NCBI RefSeq assembly: GCF_002860325.1
Contig: NZ_PKOJ01000003.1
Span: 124,001 to 188,000, forward strand
Source of the DNA: Neptunicoccus cionae
GTDB lineage: Bacteria; Pseudomonadota; Alphaproteobacteria; Rhodobacterales; Rhodobacteraceae
Direction: 5' to 3'
DNA: 64,000 nt
Shown here piece by piece: positions 16,759 to 25,205 of this stretch. Numbering within the stretch: position 1 is the first letter of the stretch; the number at the start of each line of letters is the position of its first letter. A program made the position numbers and the translations under genes. The notes beneath the pieces were generated by a model, which saw only the letters and a program-made list of their open reading frames with translations, ran no database searches and had not been told where the DNA came from.

Positions 16759-18266
16759 CCCCACTGTTGCACCTGTCCGGTCTGACCAAAGCCTATCCGG
16801 GCGTTGTTGCCAATGATAACGTCGGCTTTGAGATCGCCCCCGGAGAGGTTCATGCCCTGCTTGGGGAAAACGGCGCGGGCAAATCCACGCTGGTGAAAAT
16901 GATCTATGGTCTGGTCCGCCCTGACAGCGGTGAAATGCGGCTCCACGGACAGGTTTTCGCCCCGCACGAACCGCGCGAGGCACGGGCGTCAGGCGTGGCG
17001 ATGGTGTTCCAGCATTTTTCCCTGTTCGAAGCGCTGAGCGTGGCAGAGAACATCGCCCTTGGCATGGATGATGCGCCGGAAACCGATGCGCTCAGCGACG
17101 AAATCCGCAGCGTTTCCAAAAAATACGGCCTGACTCTTGATCCCGACCGGATGGTGGGTGATCTGTCCGCAGGCGAACGCCAGCGGGTTGAAATCGTGCG
17201 CTGCCTTTTGCAGAACCCCAAGCTGCTGGTGATGGATGAACCCACTTCGGTTCTGACACCGCAGGAAGTGGACGTATTGTTCGAGACCCTGCGCCGCTTG
17301 CGTGATGAGGGCACGTCGATCCTTTATATCTCGCACAAACTGGAAGAAATCCGCACCATTTGTGATAACGCGACCATCCTGCGTCTGGGCAAGGTGGTTG
17401 GCACCTGTGTACCTGCCGAAGAAACCTCTCGCACGATGGCGGAAATGATGGTGGGAACCGAACTGAAATCCCCGACCAAACGCCCCTATAAACCCGGCCG
17501 CGTGCTGCTGGATGTGAAAAACCTGCAACTGCCGTCCAAAGACCCGTTCGGCACCTCCCTGCGCGATGTCAGCTTCTCGCTCCACGCGGGTGAGGTTCTG
17601 GGCGTGGCGGGAGTGGCGGGCAACGGGCAGGACGAATTACTGCTGGCCCTGTCGGGCGAAGAACTGACCGAAGACGCCGCCATTACGCTCAAAGGTATCG
17701 CAATCGGCAGCAAGGGACCGAACCACCGCCGCCTGCAAGGTCTGCTGGCCGCACCGGAAGAGAGGCTCGGCCATGCGGCGGCGCCCGATATGTCCCTGAC
17801 GGAAAATGCCTTGCTGACCGGGCACGCCCGCCAGCGGCTGACCAACAAGGGCTTTGTCAAATGGCAGGCGACCGAGAATTTCGCCCGCGCCATTATCCAG
17901 AGATTCGACGTGCGCACACCCGGCGCAAGCCATGCGGCCAAGTCCCTTTCGGGGGGCAACCTGCAAAAATTTGTGATCGGGCGCGAAATCATGCAACGCC
18001 CCGATGTTCTGGTGGTGAACCAGCCCACATGGGGCGTTGATGCCTCGGCAGCGGCTTTCATCCGTGAAGCCTTGCTGGAACTGGCCGAACAGGGTGCAGG
18101 CGTTCTGGTGATCAGTCAGGATCTGGACGAGTTGATGGAAATATCCGACACATTTGCAGTGCTTGCCGAAGGGCGGCTGTCCCGCGTGCGATCCGCATCC
18201 GGTGTCACAATCGAAGAAATCGGCCTGTTGATGGGCGGAACGGAGGTTGACCATGCTGCGGCTTGA
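16755..18266 (+). CDS. ABC transporter ATPase (two nucleotide-binding domains), purine/nucleoside type
   Basis: This 503-residue duplicated ATPase resembles the sugar/nucleoside importers of the RbsA/NupO group. The first half has Walker A GENGAGKST (about residue 38), signature LSAGERQRVEI and Walker B LLVMDEPTSVL. The second half has a degenerate Walker A (GVAGNGQDEL) and signature SLSGGNLQKFVIGRE, the usual asymmetry of the family. Together with two permeases and a BMP-type binding protein it forms an importer. Being fused by overlaps to xdhABC points to a purine base or nucleoside as substrate, which is inference. Confidence 0.9.
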   Translation: MTPLLHLSGLTKAYPGVVANDNVGFEIAPGEVHALLGENGAGKSTLVKMIYGLVRPDSGEMRLHGQVFAPHEPREARASGVAMVFQHFSLFEALSVAENIALGMDDAPETDALSDEIRSVSKKYGLTLDPDRMVGDLSAGERQRVEIVRCLLQNPKLLVMDEPTSVLTPQEVDVLFETLRRLRDEGTSILYISHKLEEIRTICDNATILRLGKVVGTCVPAEETSRTMAEMMVGTELKSPTKRPYKPGRVLLDVKNLQLPSKDPFGTSLRDVSFSLHAGEVLGVAGVAGNGQDELLLALSGEELTEDAAITLKGIAIGSKGPNHRRLQGLLAAPEERLGHAAAPDMSLTENALLTGHARQRLTNKGFVKWQATENFARAIIQRFDVRTPGASHAAKSLSGGNLQKFVIGREIMQRPDVLVVNQPTWGVDASAAAFIREALLELAEQGAGVLVISQDLDELMEISDTFAVLAEGRLSRVRSASGVTIEEIGLLMGGTEVDHAAA

Positions 18267-19344
18267 AGCACGTCCCGAACCCTCCCGCGCAATGGTGATG
18301 CTCACCCCTATCATTGCGGTTATTGCCACGATGATTGCAGGCGGCATCCTGTTTGCCTTTCTTGGCAACAACCCGTTTACCGCGATCCGGATCATCTTCT
18401 GGGACCCGCTGTTTAACGATATGGTGGCGAGCTATACCCGCCCGCAACTGCTGGTGAAGGCTGCGCCACTGATCCTGATGGCGATTGGCCTGTCTTTTGG
18501 CTTTCGCGCCAATGTCTGGAATATCGGCGCAGAGGGCCAGTTCATTATGGGCGCGGTCATTGGTGGCGGCACGGCACTGGCGCTTTATCCACTGGAAAGC
18601 CCTTTGGTGTTTCCCCTGATCATTATCATGGGCGGACTAGGCGGGTTTTTATGGGCGATGATCCCCGCGATCCTGAAGATCCGCTTTAATGCGAACGAAA
18701 TCCTTGTTTCCCTGATGCTGGTCTATGTGGCCGCACAATTTCTGGCAGCGATGGTCACGGGGCCGATGAAATCCCCTGTGGGCATGGGGTTTCCGGTGTC
18801 GCGCAATTTCAACGAATACCAGTCCGCCTTTAATGCCGAACTTTTGTCCAACACCGGATTGCACTTTGGTGTGCTGGTGATGATGGCTGTGGTGATTGTG
18901 GGCTATATCTTCCTGACCCGCCATATCTTCGGCTTCCAGATCCGCGTTTCGGGCCAGTCTGCACGGGCATCCAAATTCGCAGGGGTCAATCCCCATACCA
19001 CGGTGGCGCTCTGTCTGGGGATATCAGGTGCGCTGGCTGGTCTGGCCGGTTTGTTCGAGGTCACCGGACCTGCGGGCAAACTGTCCACAAATTTCCCGCT
19101 CGGCTATGGGTTCACCGCGATTATCGTGGCGTTTCTGGGGCGTTTGCATCCCATTGGCATCCTGCTGGCGGGGCTGTTGATGGCGCTGACCTATATCGGC
19201 GGAGAACTGGCCCAGTTCCAGATGTCCATTCCGGCGGCAGCTATTCAGGTGTTTCAGGGCATGTTGCTGTTCTTCCTGCTGGGCGTCGATATTCTGGTGA
19301 ATTTCCGCCTGCGCTGGGATTCTAAATCCAAGGAGGCCCACTGA
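18253..19344 (+). CDS. ABC transporter permease, purine/nucleoside type (first)
   Basis: This integral membrane protein of about 363 residues has eight or more predicted helices and belongs to the BPD_transp_2 family (NupP-like). The first helix begins at MLTPIIAVIATMIAGG; FRANVWNIGAEGQFIMGAVIG (about residue 85) is the characteristic coupling segment. I chose the ATG at 18253 rather than the TTG at 18247 because GGAGG at 18242-18246 is 6 bases from the ATG. The gene overlaps the ATPase gene by 14 bases and abuts the second permease. Confidence 0.9.
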   Translation: MLRLEARPEPSRAMVMLTPIIAVIATMIAGGILFAFLGNNPFTAIRIIFWDPLFNDMVASYTRPQLLVKAAPLILMAIGLSFGFRANVWNIGAEGQFIMGAVIGGGTALALYPLESPLVFPLIIIMGGLGGFLWAMIPAILKIRFNANEILVSLMLVYVAAQFLAAMVTGPMKSPVGMGFPVSRNFNEYQSAFNAELLSNTGLHFGVLVMMAVVIVGYIFLTRHIFGFQIRVSGQSARASKFAGVNPHTTVALCLGISGALAGLAGLFEVTGPAGKLSTNFPLGYGFTAIIVAFLGRLHPIGILLAGLLMALTYIGGELAQFQMSIPAAAIQVFQGMLLFFLLGVDILVNFRLRWDSKSKEAH

Positions 19345-20276
19345 TGGACCTGTCCTCTATTTCGCCCGTCACACTGATTGTCAGCCTGATGGCAGCCTCG
19401 ACCCCGATCCTGCTCGCCGCTCTGGGAGAGCTGGTGGTAGAGAAATCCGGCGTCCTGAACCTTGGCGTTGAGGGGATGATGATTATTGGCGCGGTTTGCG
19501 GGTTTATCGCGGCCGTAACCACAGGCTCTCCGTGGCTTGGCTTCCTGTTCGGGGCAATCTGCGGTGCCGCGGTTTCGATGATCTTTGCCGTGCTGACCCA
19601 ATATCTGATGGCCAATCAGGTGGCGACGGGACTGGGGCTGACGATGTTCGGGCTCGGGCTCGCGTCCCTGCTGGGGCACAGCTACACGGGCATCAACCCG
19701 CCAGCTTTTTCTCAAATCCATATTCCGGTTCTCAGCGATCTGCCTGTCGTGGGGCGTATTGTTTTCGGCCATGATCCGATGATCTATTTCTCTTTGGCGC
19801 TGACCTTTGCCATCTGGTATTTCCTGACCCGAACACGGGGCGGGCTGGTGCTGCGCGCTGTGGGCGAAAGCCACGACGCTGCCCATGCGCTTGGTTACAA
19901 GGTTATCCGCATCCGAATGCTGGCCATCGCCTTTGGTGGCGCCTGTGCCGGTCTGGGCGGGGCCTATCTGTCACTGGTGCGCGTGCCACAATGGGCCGAA
20001 GGAATGACAGCAGGTGCGGGCTGGATCGCGCTGGCCATCGTCGTTTTCGCAAGCTGGAAACCCGGGCGGGCCATTATCGGCGCCTATCTGTTTGGCGGCG
20101 TCACCGTGCTGCAACTGAACCTTCAGGCCGCAGGTCTGGCGATTTCGCCCGCCTATCTGTCCATGACGCCTTACCTTGCAACCATCATCGTGCTGGTTAT
20201 CATGGCATCCGACAAAAAGCGTCAGTCCCTGAATGCGCCTGCATCTCTGGGCAAGACTTTCTTTGCATCCACATAA
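19344..20276 (+). CDS. ABC transporter permease, purine/nucleoside type (second)
   Basis: This second permease of the importer (NupQ-like, BPD_transp_2) has 310 residues and eight to ten helices. The segment VVEKSGVLNLGVEGMMIIGA near residue 32 is diagnostic for this half of the pair. Its ATG overlaps the upstream stop in TGATG at 19342-19346, with AAGGAGG just before. The final segment MASDKKRQSLNAPASLGKTF is cytoplasmic. A small inverted repeat (GCCGC/GCGGC, 20284-20300) lies between it and the binding-protein gene and may adjust relative expression. Confidence 0.9.
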   Translation: MDLSSISPVTLIVSLMAASTPILLAALGELVVEKSGVLNLGVEGMMIIGAVCGFIAAVTTGSPWLGFLFGAICGAAVSMIFAVLTQYLMANQVATGLGLTMFGLGLASLLGHSYTGINPPAFSQIHIPVLSDLPVVGRIVFGHDPMIYFSLALTFAIWYFLTRTRGGLVLRAVGESHDAAHALGYKVIRIRMLAIAFGGACAGLGGAYLSLVRVPQWAEGMTAGAGWIALAIVVFASWKPGRAIIGAYLFGGVTVLQLNLQAAGLAISPAYLSMTPYLATIIVLVIMASDKKRQSLNAPASLGKTFFAST

Positions 20277-20344
20277 CAAAACCGCCGCCTATCGCGCGGC
20301 ACCGAAGACAACCGACCTTAAGACCAACAAGGAGAATGACCCTT

Positions 20345-21421
20345 ATGAACCTCATTAAAACACTGCTCGCAGGTGCTGCAGTCGCTACCGGCCTTGCCGG
20401 AGCGGCCATTGCACAGGACAAGCTGAAAATCGGCTTTATCTACATCGGCCCTCCCGGTGATATGGGCTGGACCTATGAACACGATCAGGGCCGCAAGGCG
20501 ATCGAAGAAGCTCTGGGTGACAAAGTCGAAACCACCTATGTGGAAAACGTGCCGGAATCTGCAGATTCCGAACGGGTGATGACGCAAATGGCCCTGTCCG
20601 GCCACAAGCTGATCTTCGCAACATCCTTTAACTACATGGATCACGTGATGAACGTGGCGAAGAAGTTTCCGGACGTGAAGTTCGAACACGCCACAGGCTT
20701 CAAACGGGCCGACAACGTATCCACATACTCCGCACGTTTCTACGAAGGCCGCGCGGTTATCGGCCACATCGCCGGACACATGACCAAAACCAACACAATC
20801 GGTTACATCGCGTCCTATCCGATCCCGGAAGTGATCCGCGGCATCAACTCTGCCTATCTGGCTGCCAAAGCGGTGAACCCCGAAGTGAAATTCAAAGTCG
20901 TCTGGGCCTACACATGGTTTGATCCGGGCAAAGAGGCCGATGCGGCAAACGCGCTGATCGAACAGGGCGCGGATGTGATCATGCAGCACACAGATTCCAC
21001 CGCTCCGATGTCAGAAATGAAGAAACACGAAGGCATCATCGGCTTTGGTCAGGCGTCCGACATGGGGCAGTTCGCACCTAAACCACGTGTCAGCTCCATT
21101 ATCGACAACTGGGCTCCTTACTATGTGGCACGGGCACAGGCGATGCTGGACGGTACTTGGGAAAGCACTGACACCTGGCATGGTATCAAGGAAGGCATGG
21201 TAGAAATCGGTGAAATGACCGAAGCCGTCCCTGCCGAAGTCCGTGCATCTGCACAGGAACTGGCGGAAAAGCTGGCTTCCGGTGAAGTTCACGCCTTTAC
21301 AGGCCCAATCAACAAACAGGACGGTTCCGCCTGGCTGGCCGAAGGTGAAACAGCCGACGACGGTACACTGGCAGGCATGGATTTCTATGTCGAAGGTATC
21401 GAGGCAGAGATCCCGAACTAA
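20345..21421 (+). CDS. BMP-family periplasmic substrate-binding protein (purine/nucleoside)
   Basis: This 358-residue protein has a signal peptide (MNLIKTLLAGAAVATGLAGA, cleavage near residue 22) without a lipobox cysteine, so it is periplasmic rather than a lipoprotein. The mature part starts DKLKIGFIYIGPPGDMGWTY, the Bmp/PnrA/Med fold used to bind nucleosides and purines. AAGGAG 11 bases upstream supports the ATG at 20345. It ends the xdhABC-transporter operon and is followed by a strong terminator. A purine substrate follows from the operon partners; the residues do not prove it. Confidence 0.9.
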   Translation: MNLIKTLLAGAAVATGLAGAAIAQDKLKIGFIYIGPPGDMGWTYEHDQGRKAIEEALGDKVETTYVENVPESADSERVMTQMALSGHKLIFATSFNYMDHVMNVAKKFPDVKFEHATGFKRADNVSTYSARFYEGRAVIGHIAGHMTKTNTIGYIASYPIPEVIRGINSAYLAAKAVNPEVKFKVVWAYTWFDPGKEADAANALIEQGADVIMQHTDSTAPMSEMKKHEGIIGFGQASDMGQFAPKPRVSSIIDNWAPYYVARAQAMLDGTWESTDTWHGIKEGMVEIGEMTEAVPAEVRASAQELAEKLASGEVHAFTGPINKQDGSAWLAEGETADDGTLAGMDFYVEGIEAEIPN

Positions 21422-21441
21422 GCCCCTGTTTACGATTTGCG

Positions 21442-21470
21442 AAAGGCCCGTGCATCCGCGCGGGCCTTTT
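21442..21470 (+). terminator. Rho-independent terminator after the binding-protein gene
   Basis: AAAGGCCCG (21442-21450) pairs with CGGGCCTTT (21461-21469) around a 10-base loop and is followed by TTCGTTT. It closes the xdh-transporter operon 20 bases after the stop. Confidence 0.85.
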
Positions 21471-21534
21471 CGTTTACATCCCCTGAACTTCCGGATTAAC
21501 CTGCGCGCAAATCCCATTGTGTGAAAGTTTTCCC

Positions 21535-22473
21535 ATGTCCGAATTTACCGCCCTCAACGGCGCGCCTGCCTCCCCCTTCTGTTTTGGCACCATGCAATTC
21601 GGGGGCGGCTCTGACGAAGCCGAAAGCGAAGCCGTATTCAAAACCTGCCGCGACGCCGGCATCAATTTCTTTGACAGCGCTTGGGTTTATACCGACGGGG
21701 CCTCTGAAACGATCTTAGGCAAACTGGCCAAGGCAGAGCGTGACTCCCTGATCCTGACCAGCAAGGGCGGGTATATCGGCCCGTCGAGCCGCGAAAACCT
21801 GACCACACAACTGGACGAGAGTCTGCGCCGGATGCAGACGGACTATGTGGACATCTATTTCATTCACCGCTTTGACGATGACACGCCCTTGGAAGAAACC
21901 TTCGACACACTCGCCGCGATGCAACAGGCGGGGCGCATCCGTTATATCGGCGTGTCGAACTATGCCGCATGGCAGGTGATGAAGGCGCAAGGGATCGCCG
22001 CGGCTGCGGGAACAAAGATCGACGTGATCCAGCCGATGTATAACCTCGTAAAACGTCAGGCAGAAGTGGAGCTGCTGCCCATGTGCCTGTCCGAAGGCAT
22101 CAAGGTCACACCCTATTCCCCGCTGGGCGGCGGCTTGCTGACAGGGAAATACGCCAAAGGACAAAAGACAGACGGGCGTTTGTCCAAGGACGACCGCTAT
22201 GCGGCCCGCTACGGGCTGGAACAAATGCATCAGACAGCAGAAGAACTTGTGGCGCTGGCAGCTGACAAGGGCGTTGATCCGGCAGTATTGGCGGTGGGCT
22301 TTGTTGCTGCACATCCCGCGATCACGGCGCCGATCATCTCGGCGCGCACGGTTGAGCAACTGCGCCCTTCTCTCGCAGCCATGACAGCCCCGCTAAGCGC
22401 GGCAGACTACGCCAAGATTTCGGCCCTCTCCCCGAAACCGGCCCCTGCTACGGACCGGCTGGAGGAAGCCTGA
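21535..22473 (+). CDS. Aldo/keto reductase
   Basis: This 312-residue NADPH-dependent oxidoreductase has a TIM-barrel fold. The family tetrad is visible: Asp and Tyr in NFFDSAWVYTDG, Lys in LILTSKGG, and His in DIYFIHRFDDD. The stretch YIGVSNYAAWQ and the C-terminal GAR-like cofactor region IISARTVEQLRPSL fit the family. It resembles the YajO/Tas-type group acting on aldehydes, but the substrate cannot be told. The ATG at 21535 was preferred over an upstream GTG at 21517. It converges with the MFS gene with only 3 bases between the stops. Confidence 0.9.
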   Translation: MSEFTALNGAPASPFCFGTMQFGGGSDEAESEAVFKTCRDAGINFFDSAWVYTDGASETILGKLAKAERDSLILTSKGGYIGPSSRENLTTQLDESLRRMQTDYVDIYFIHRFDDDTPLEETFDTLAAMQQAGRIRYIGVSNYAAWQVMKAQGIAAAAGTKIDVIQPMYNLVKRQAEVELLPMCLSEGIKVTPYSPLGGGLLTGKYAKGQKTDGRLSKDDRYAARYGLEQMHQTAEELVALAADKGVDPAVLAVGFVAAHPAITAPIISARTVEQLRPSLAAMTAPLSAADYAKISALSPKPAPATDRLEEA

Positions 22474-22476
22474 ACG

Positions 22477-23682
22477 TCAGAAGACATCCCGCCGCCAGCC
22501 GCGGAATATCCACAGCGCGATCAGGATCAGGAAAGCCGAAGCGATAAACGGCGCCCCCGGAAAGTAAAATGCGGTGCCCTCGCGGGTGAACCAACTGAAC
22601 AGCCCCGTCATCACCAGCGGTGCGATGATGGATGCCATCGCCCGCACGCTGCTGACCACGCCCTGCAATTCACCCTGCGCATCATCGGGCACGGCGCGGC
22701 TCATGATGCCTTGCATGGCCGGACCGGCCAACATGCCGAGCGCACTGACCGGCAACAGGGCGAAAATCACCCAAGTGGCCGGCGCAAGGGCAATTCCCAC
22801 AAAGGCCAGCATTTCCATCGTCAGCCCCAAAAGGGCGGTGCCATATTCCCCCAGCCTTGGAATTGCCAACCGGATCAGCAGCCCCTGACTAAGCGCCATC
22901 ATCACCCCGAACGCGCCGAGCGATACGCCCACCAGCCACGGCTCCCAGCCGAATTTGCCGATGGTGTAAAAGGCCCAGACCACCGGATAGACGACAAAGG
23001 CGATTTCCTGAAAGAACAGCACGATCATCATTCGCCCCTGCCCCGGTATCGCCGCAACAGACCGGAAGGCCCCGTGGGGCAGCGCGCGGCGCCATTCAAA
23101 AGCGCGGCGGTTGCGCTCGGTGACGGTCTCGGGCAGGACGAAATAGCCGAACACAGCATTCGTCCCGGCCATCACAGCCGCGAGATAAAACGGCGCGCGG
23201 GGGCCGAATTCGGCCATCAGCCCGCCCAGCATCGGGCCGAGAATAAACCCGATCCCGAAGGCCGCCCCCATTAGCCCGAAATTCGCAGCTTTCTCTTCGG
23301 GCTTTGACACATCCGCGATCACAGCGCCTGCGGTAGAATGGTTTGCCGCTGTTATCCCGCCAAGCACGCGCGCCAGAAACAGCAGCCACAGCGCATGGGC
23401 AAGCCCCATGATCACATAGTCGACTGCCATGACTGTCATAGACACCAACAGCACCTTGCGCCGTCCGAACCGGTCCGACAGGTTGCCAACCAGAGGGCCG
23501 AACAGGAATTGCATCGCGGCAAAAACGGTGGACAGAATACCTCCCCAGATCGCGGCATTGGCCAGCGTGCTGCCCCCGAGATCCAGCAGCAGCGAAGGCA
23601 TCACAGGCATAATCAACCCGATCCCGATTGCATCAATCACGACTGTGATCAGGATGAAGTGAATGGCTCTGTTCTGTGTCAT
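22477..23682 (-). CDS. TetA-like MFS efflux transporter
   Basis: This 401-residue protein has twelve predicted transmembrane helices. [21 protein letters not shown] at the start and the loop motif [14 protein letters not shown] (about residue 63) mark the TCR/Tet subgroup of the major facilitator superfamily, and [20 protein letters not shown] fits motif C regions. Many such proteins in marine bacteria are not true tetracycline pumps, so the substrate is open. No TetR-type repressor gene is adjacent, although two palindromes lie upstream of the start. The frame is intact. Confidence 0.88.
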   Translation of the reverse strand: MTQNRAIHFILITVVIDAIGIGLIMPVMPSLLLDLGGSTLANAAIWGGILSTVFAAMQFLFGPLVGNLSDRFGRRKVLLVSMTVMAVDYVIMGLAHALWLLFLARVLGGITAANHSTAGAVIADVSKPEEKAANFGLMGAAFGIGFILGPMLGGLMAEFGPRAPFYLAAVMAGTNAVFGYFVLPETVTERNRRAFEWRRALPHGAFRSVAAIPGQGRMMIVLFFQEIAFVVYPVVWAFYTIGKFGWEPWLVGVSLGAFGVMMALSQGLLIRLAIPRLGEYGTALLGLTMEMLAFVGIALAPATWVIFALLPVSALGMLAGPAMQGIMSRAVPDDAQGELQGVVSSVRAMASIIAPLVMTGLFSWFTREGTAFYFPGAPFIASAFLILIALWIFRGWRRDVF

Positions 23683-23711
23683 GAAAGAAAAATTCCGAAA
23701 AGGCGTCGGAA

Positions 23712-23735
23712 TGTTCTAGAACACCCCTCGCGAGG
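23712..23735. promoter_or_regulatory. Two adjacent palindromes upstream of the TetA-like gene
   Basis: TGTTCTAGAACA (23712-23723) is a perfect 12-bp palindrome, and CCTCGCGAGG (23726-23735) is a perfect 10-bp palindrome two bases further on. They lie 30-53 bases upstream of the transporter ATG, where an operator would be expected. Confidence 0.5.
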
Positions 23736-23766
23736 TGACAACAAAATAGGCACTTATCAGATAAAT

Positions 23767-23786
23767 GCCGCGCCGTAAGGCGCGGC
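23767..23786 (-). terminator. Terminator after the enolase-superfamily gene
   Basis: GCCGCGCC (23767-23774) pairs exactly with GGCGCGGC (23779-23786) around GTAA. On the reverse strand it follows the stop of the gene at 23794 and is followed by ATTTATCT, a weak T tract. It separates this gene from the MFS gene downstream. Confidence 0.7.
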
Positions 23787-23793
23787 GATCCGG

Positions 23794-25023
23794 TCAGTCC
23801 GAGGCCCCACCGGTAAAGCCGTTCGGCTTGTCATAACTGCAAGGCGCTTCCTGCATTTCCAGATGCAACCCCTTGCCTGTCCAAGGATGGGCGCGGGCAA
23901 GATCTTCATCAAATTCGATCCCCAATCCCGGAGCAGTCGGCGCAAGAATGAAACCGTCCTCCCAAGTGATCGAATGTTTGATCAGGTCCATATGGAACGC
24001 CCCGCCGGTCTGGATGGTCTCGGCCATCAGCAGGTTCGGGATATTCGCCGCCAGCTGGATGTTCGCGGCCCATTCCACAGGTCCGGCGTAAAGATGCGGG
24101 GCGACTTGGGCGTTATAAACTTCGGCAATGGCTGCAATCTTCTTGGTTTCAAGGATGCCCCCCGAACGGCCGAGGGCGGGTTGCAGGATGCTGGCTGCCC
24201 CGCTGCGCAGGACAGGGGCGAACTCCGCCTTGGTGGTCAGACGCTCGCCCGTGGCCACAGGGATGCGCACCGCCTGTGCGACGCGGGCCATTTCCTCCAC
24301 ACAATCCGGTGGCACAGGCTCTTCGAACCACAACGGAGAATAGGGTTCCAGCGCCTGCCCCAGCCGGATCGCACCCGCTGTGGAAAACTGGCCGTGGGTA
24401 CCGAACAATAAATCCGCCCTGTCCCCGACAGCCGCGCGGATTTCCTTACAAAAGGCAACCGACTGCGCAATATCCCCCATCGCAGGCATATGCCCGCCCC
24501 GCAGGGTGTAAGGTCCGGCAGGATCGAACTTTACCGCCGTGAAACCGAGCGACACCATTTCAGCCGCAGATTCCGCTGCCGCACTGGGATCAGACCAAAA
24601 ACTGTTCTGGTCGTGATGTTCCATCGGGTAAAGATAGGTGTAAGAGCGGATACGCTCGTTCATCACTCCACCCATCAGCGCATAGGCCGGTCGGTCACGG
24701 GCCTTGCCAAGAATGTCCCAACAGGCAATTTCCATCCCCGAAAACGCGCCGATCGTCGTCGGATCGGGGCGCTGGGTGAAGCCGCTGGAATAGACGCGGC
24801 GGAACATCATCTCGATATTCTCGGGGTTCTCCCCTTCCATATGCCGCTCGAAAACGTCGCGGATCACCGCGCACATGGCATCCGGCCCGACAGAGGCAGC
24901 GTAGACCTCGCCATAGCCGACGATCCCGTTGTCCGTGGTCAGTTTCACAAAGATAAAATAGCGCCCGCCCCAACCTGGAGGCGGATTCCCTACGACGAAG
25001 ATTTCGAGATCGGTTAACTTCAT
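23794..25023 (-). CDS. Mandelate racemase/galactonate dehydratase-like enolase-superfamily enzyme
   Basis: This 409-residue protein starts MKLTDLEIFVVGNPPPGWGG and carries an N-terminal capping domain followed by a barrel. Barrel landmarks are FTAVKFDPAGPY, LLFGTHGQFSTAGA, PLWFEEPVPPD, IPVATGERLTTK, LQPALGRSGGI and QVAPHLYAGP. The glutamates of EEP and GER and the histidine of APH match metal or catalytic positions. However, where galactonate dehydratases have an aspartate metal ligand this protein has GTHGQ, and QPA replaces the usual QPD. It is probably an acid-sugar dehydratase or epimerase of a distinct subgroup. The ATG at 25023 was chosen by homology, as the frame is open upstream. Confidence 0.8.
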   Translation of the reverse strand: MKLTDLEIFVVGNPPPGWGGRYFIFVKLTTDNGIVGYGEVYAASVGPDAMCAVIRDVFERHMEGENPENIEMMFRRVYSSGFTQRPDPTTIGAFSGMEIACWDILGKARDRPAYALMGGVMNERIRSYTYLYPMEHHDQNSFWSDPSAAAESAAEMVSLGFTAVKFDPAGPYTLRGGHMPAMGDIAQSVAFCKEIRAAVGDRADLLFGTHGQFSTAGAIRLGQALEPYSPLWFEEPVPPDCVEEMARVAQAVRIPVATGERLTTKAEFAPVLRSGAASILQPALGRSGGILETKKIAAIAEVYNAQVAPHLYAGPVEWAANIQLAANIPNLLMAETIQTGGAFHMDLIKHSITWEDGFILAPTAPGLGIEFDEDLARAHPWTGKGLHLEMQEAPCSYDKPNGFTGGASD

Positions 25024-25205
25024 TTCTACATAGTCCCCGTTGTTTTGCGCCACACTGGACCGCGCCGTCACAGGATTCCAGCCTGTTTGCGTGAATTTTA
25101 GCGCTATTTGCGTCTGCAATTCTCGGCTGGGCCAAAACCACCCTTTCACTTTTGTGCCGAACCGCCTAAGCCACGGCCAAGCACCGATAGCAGGAAACCG
25201 CCAAA

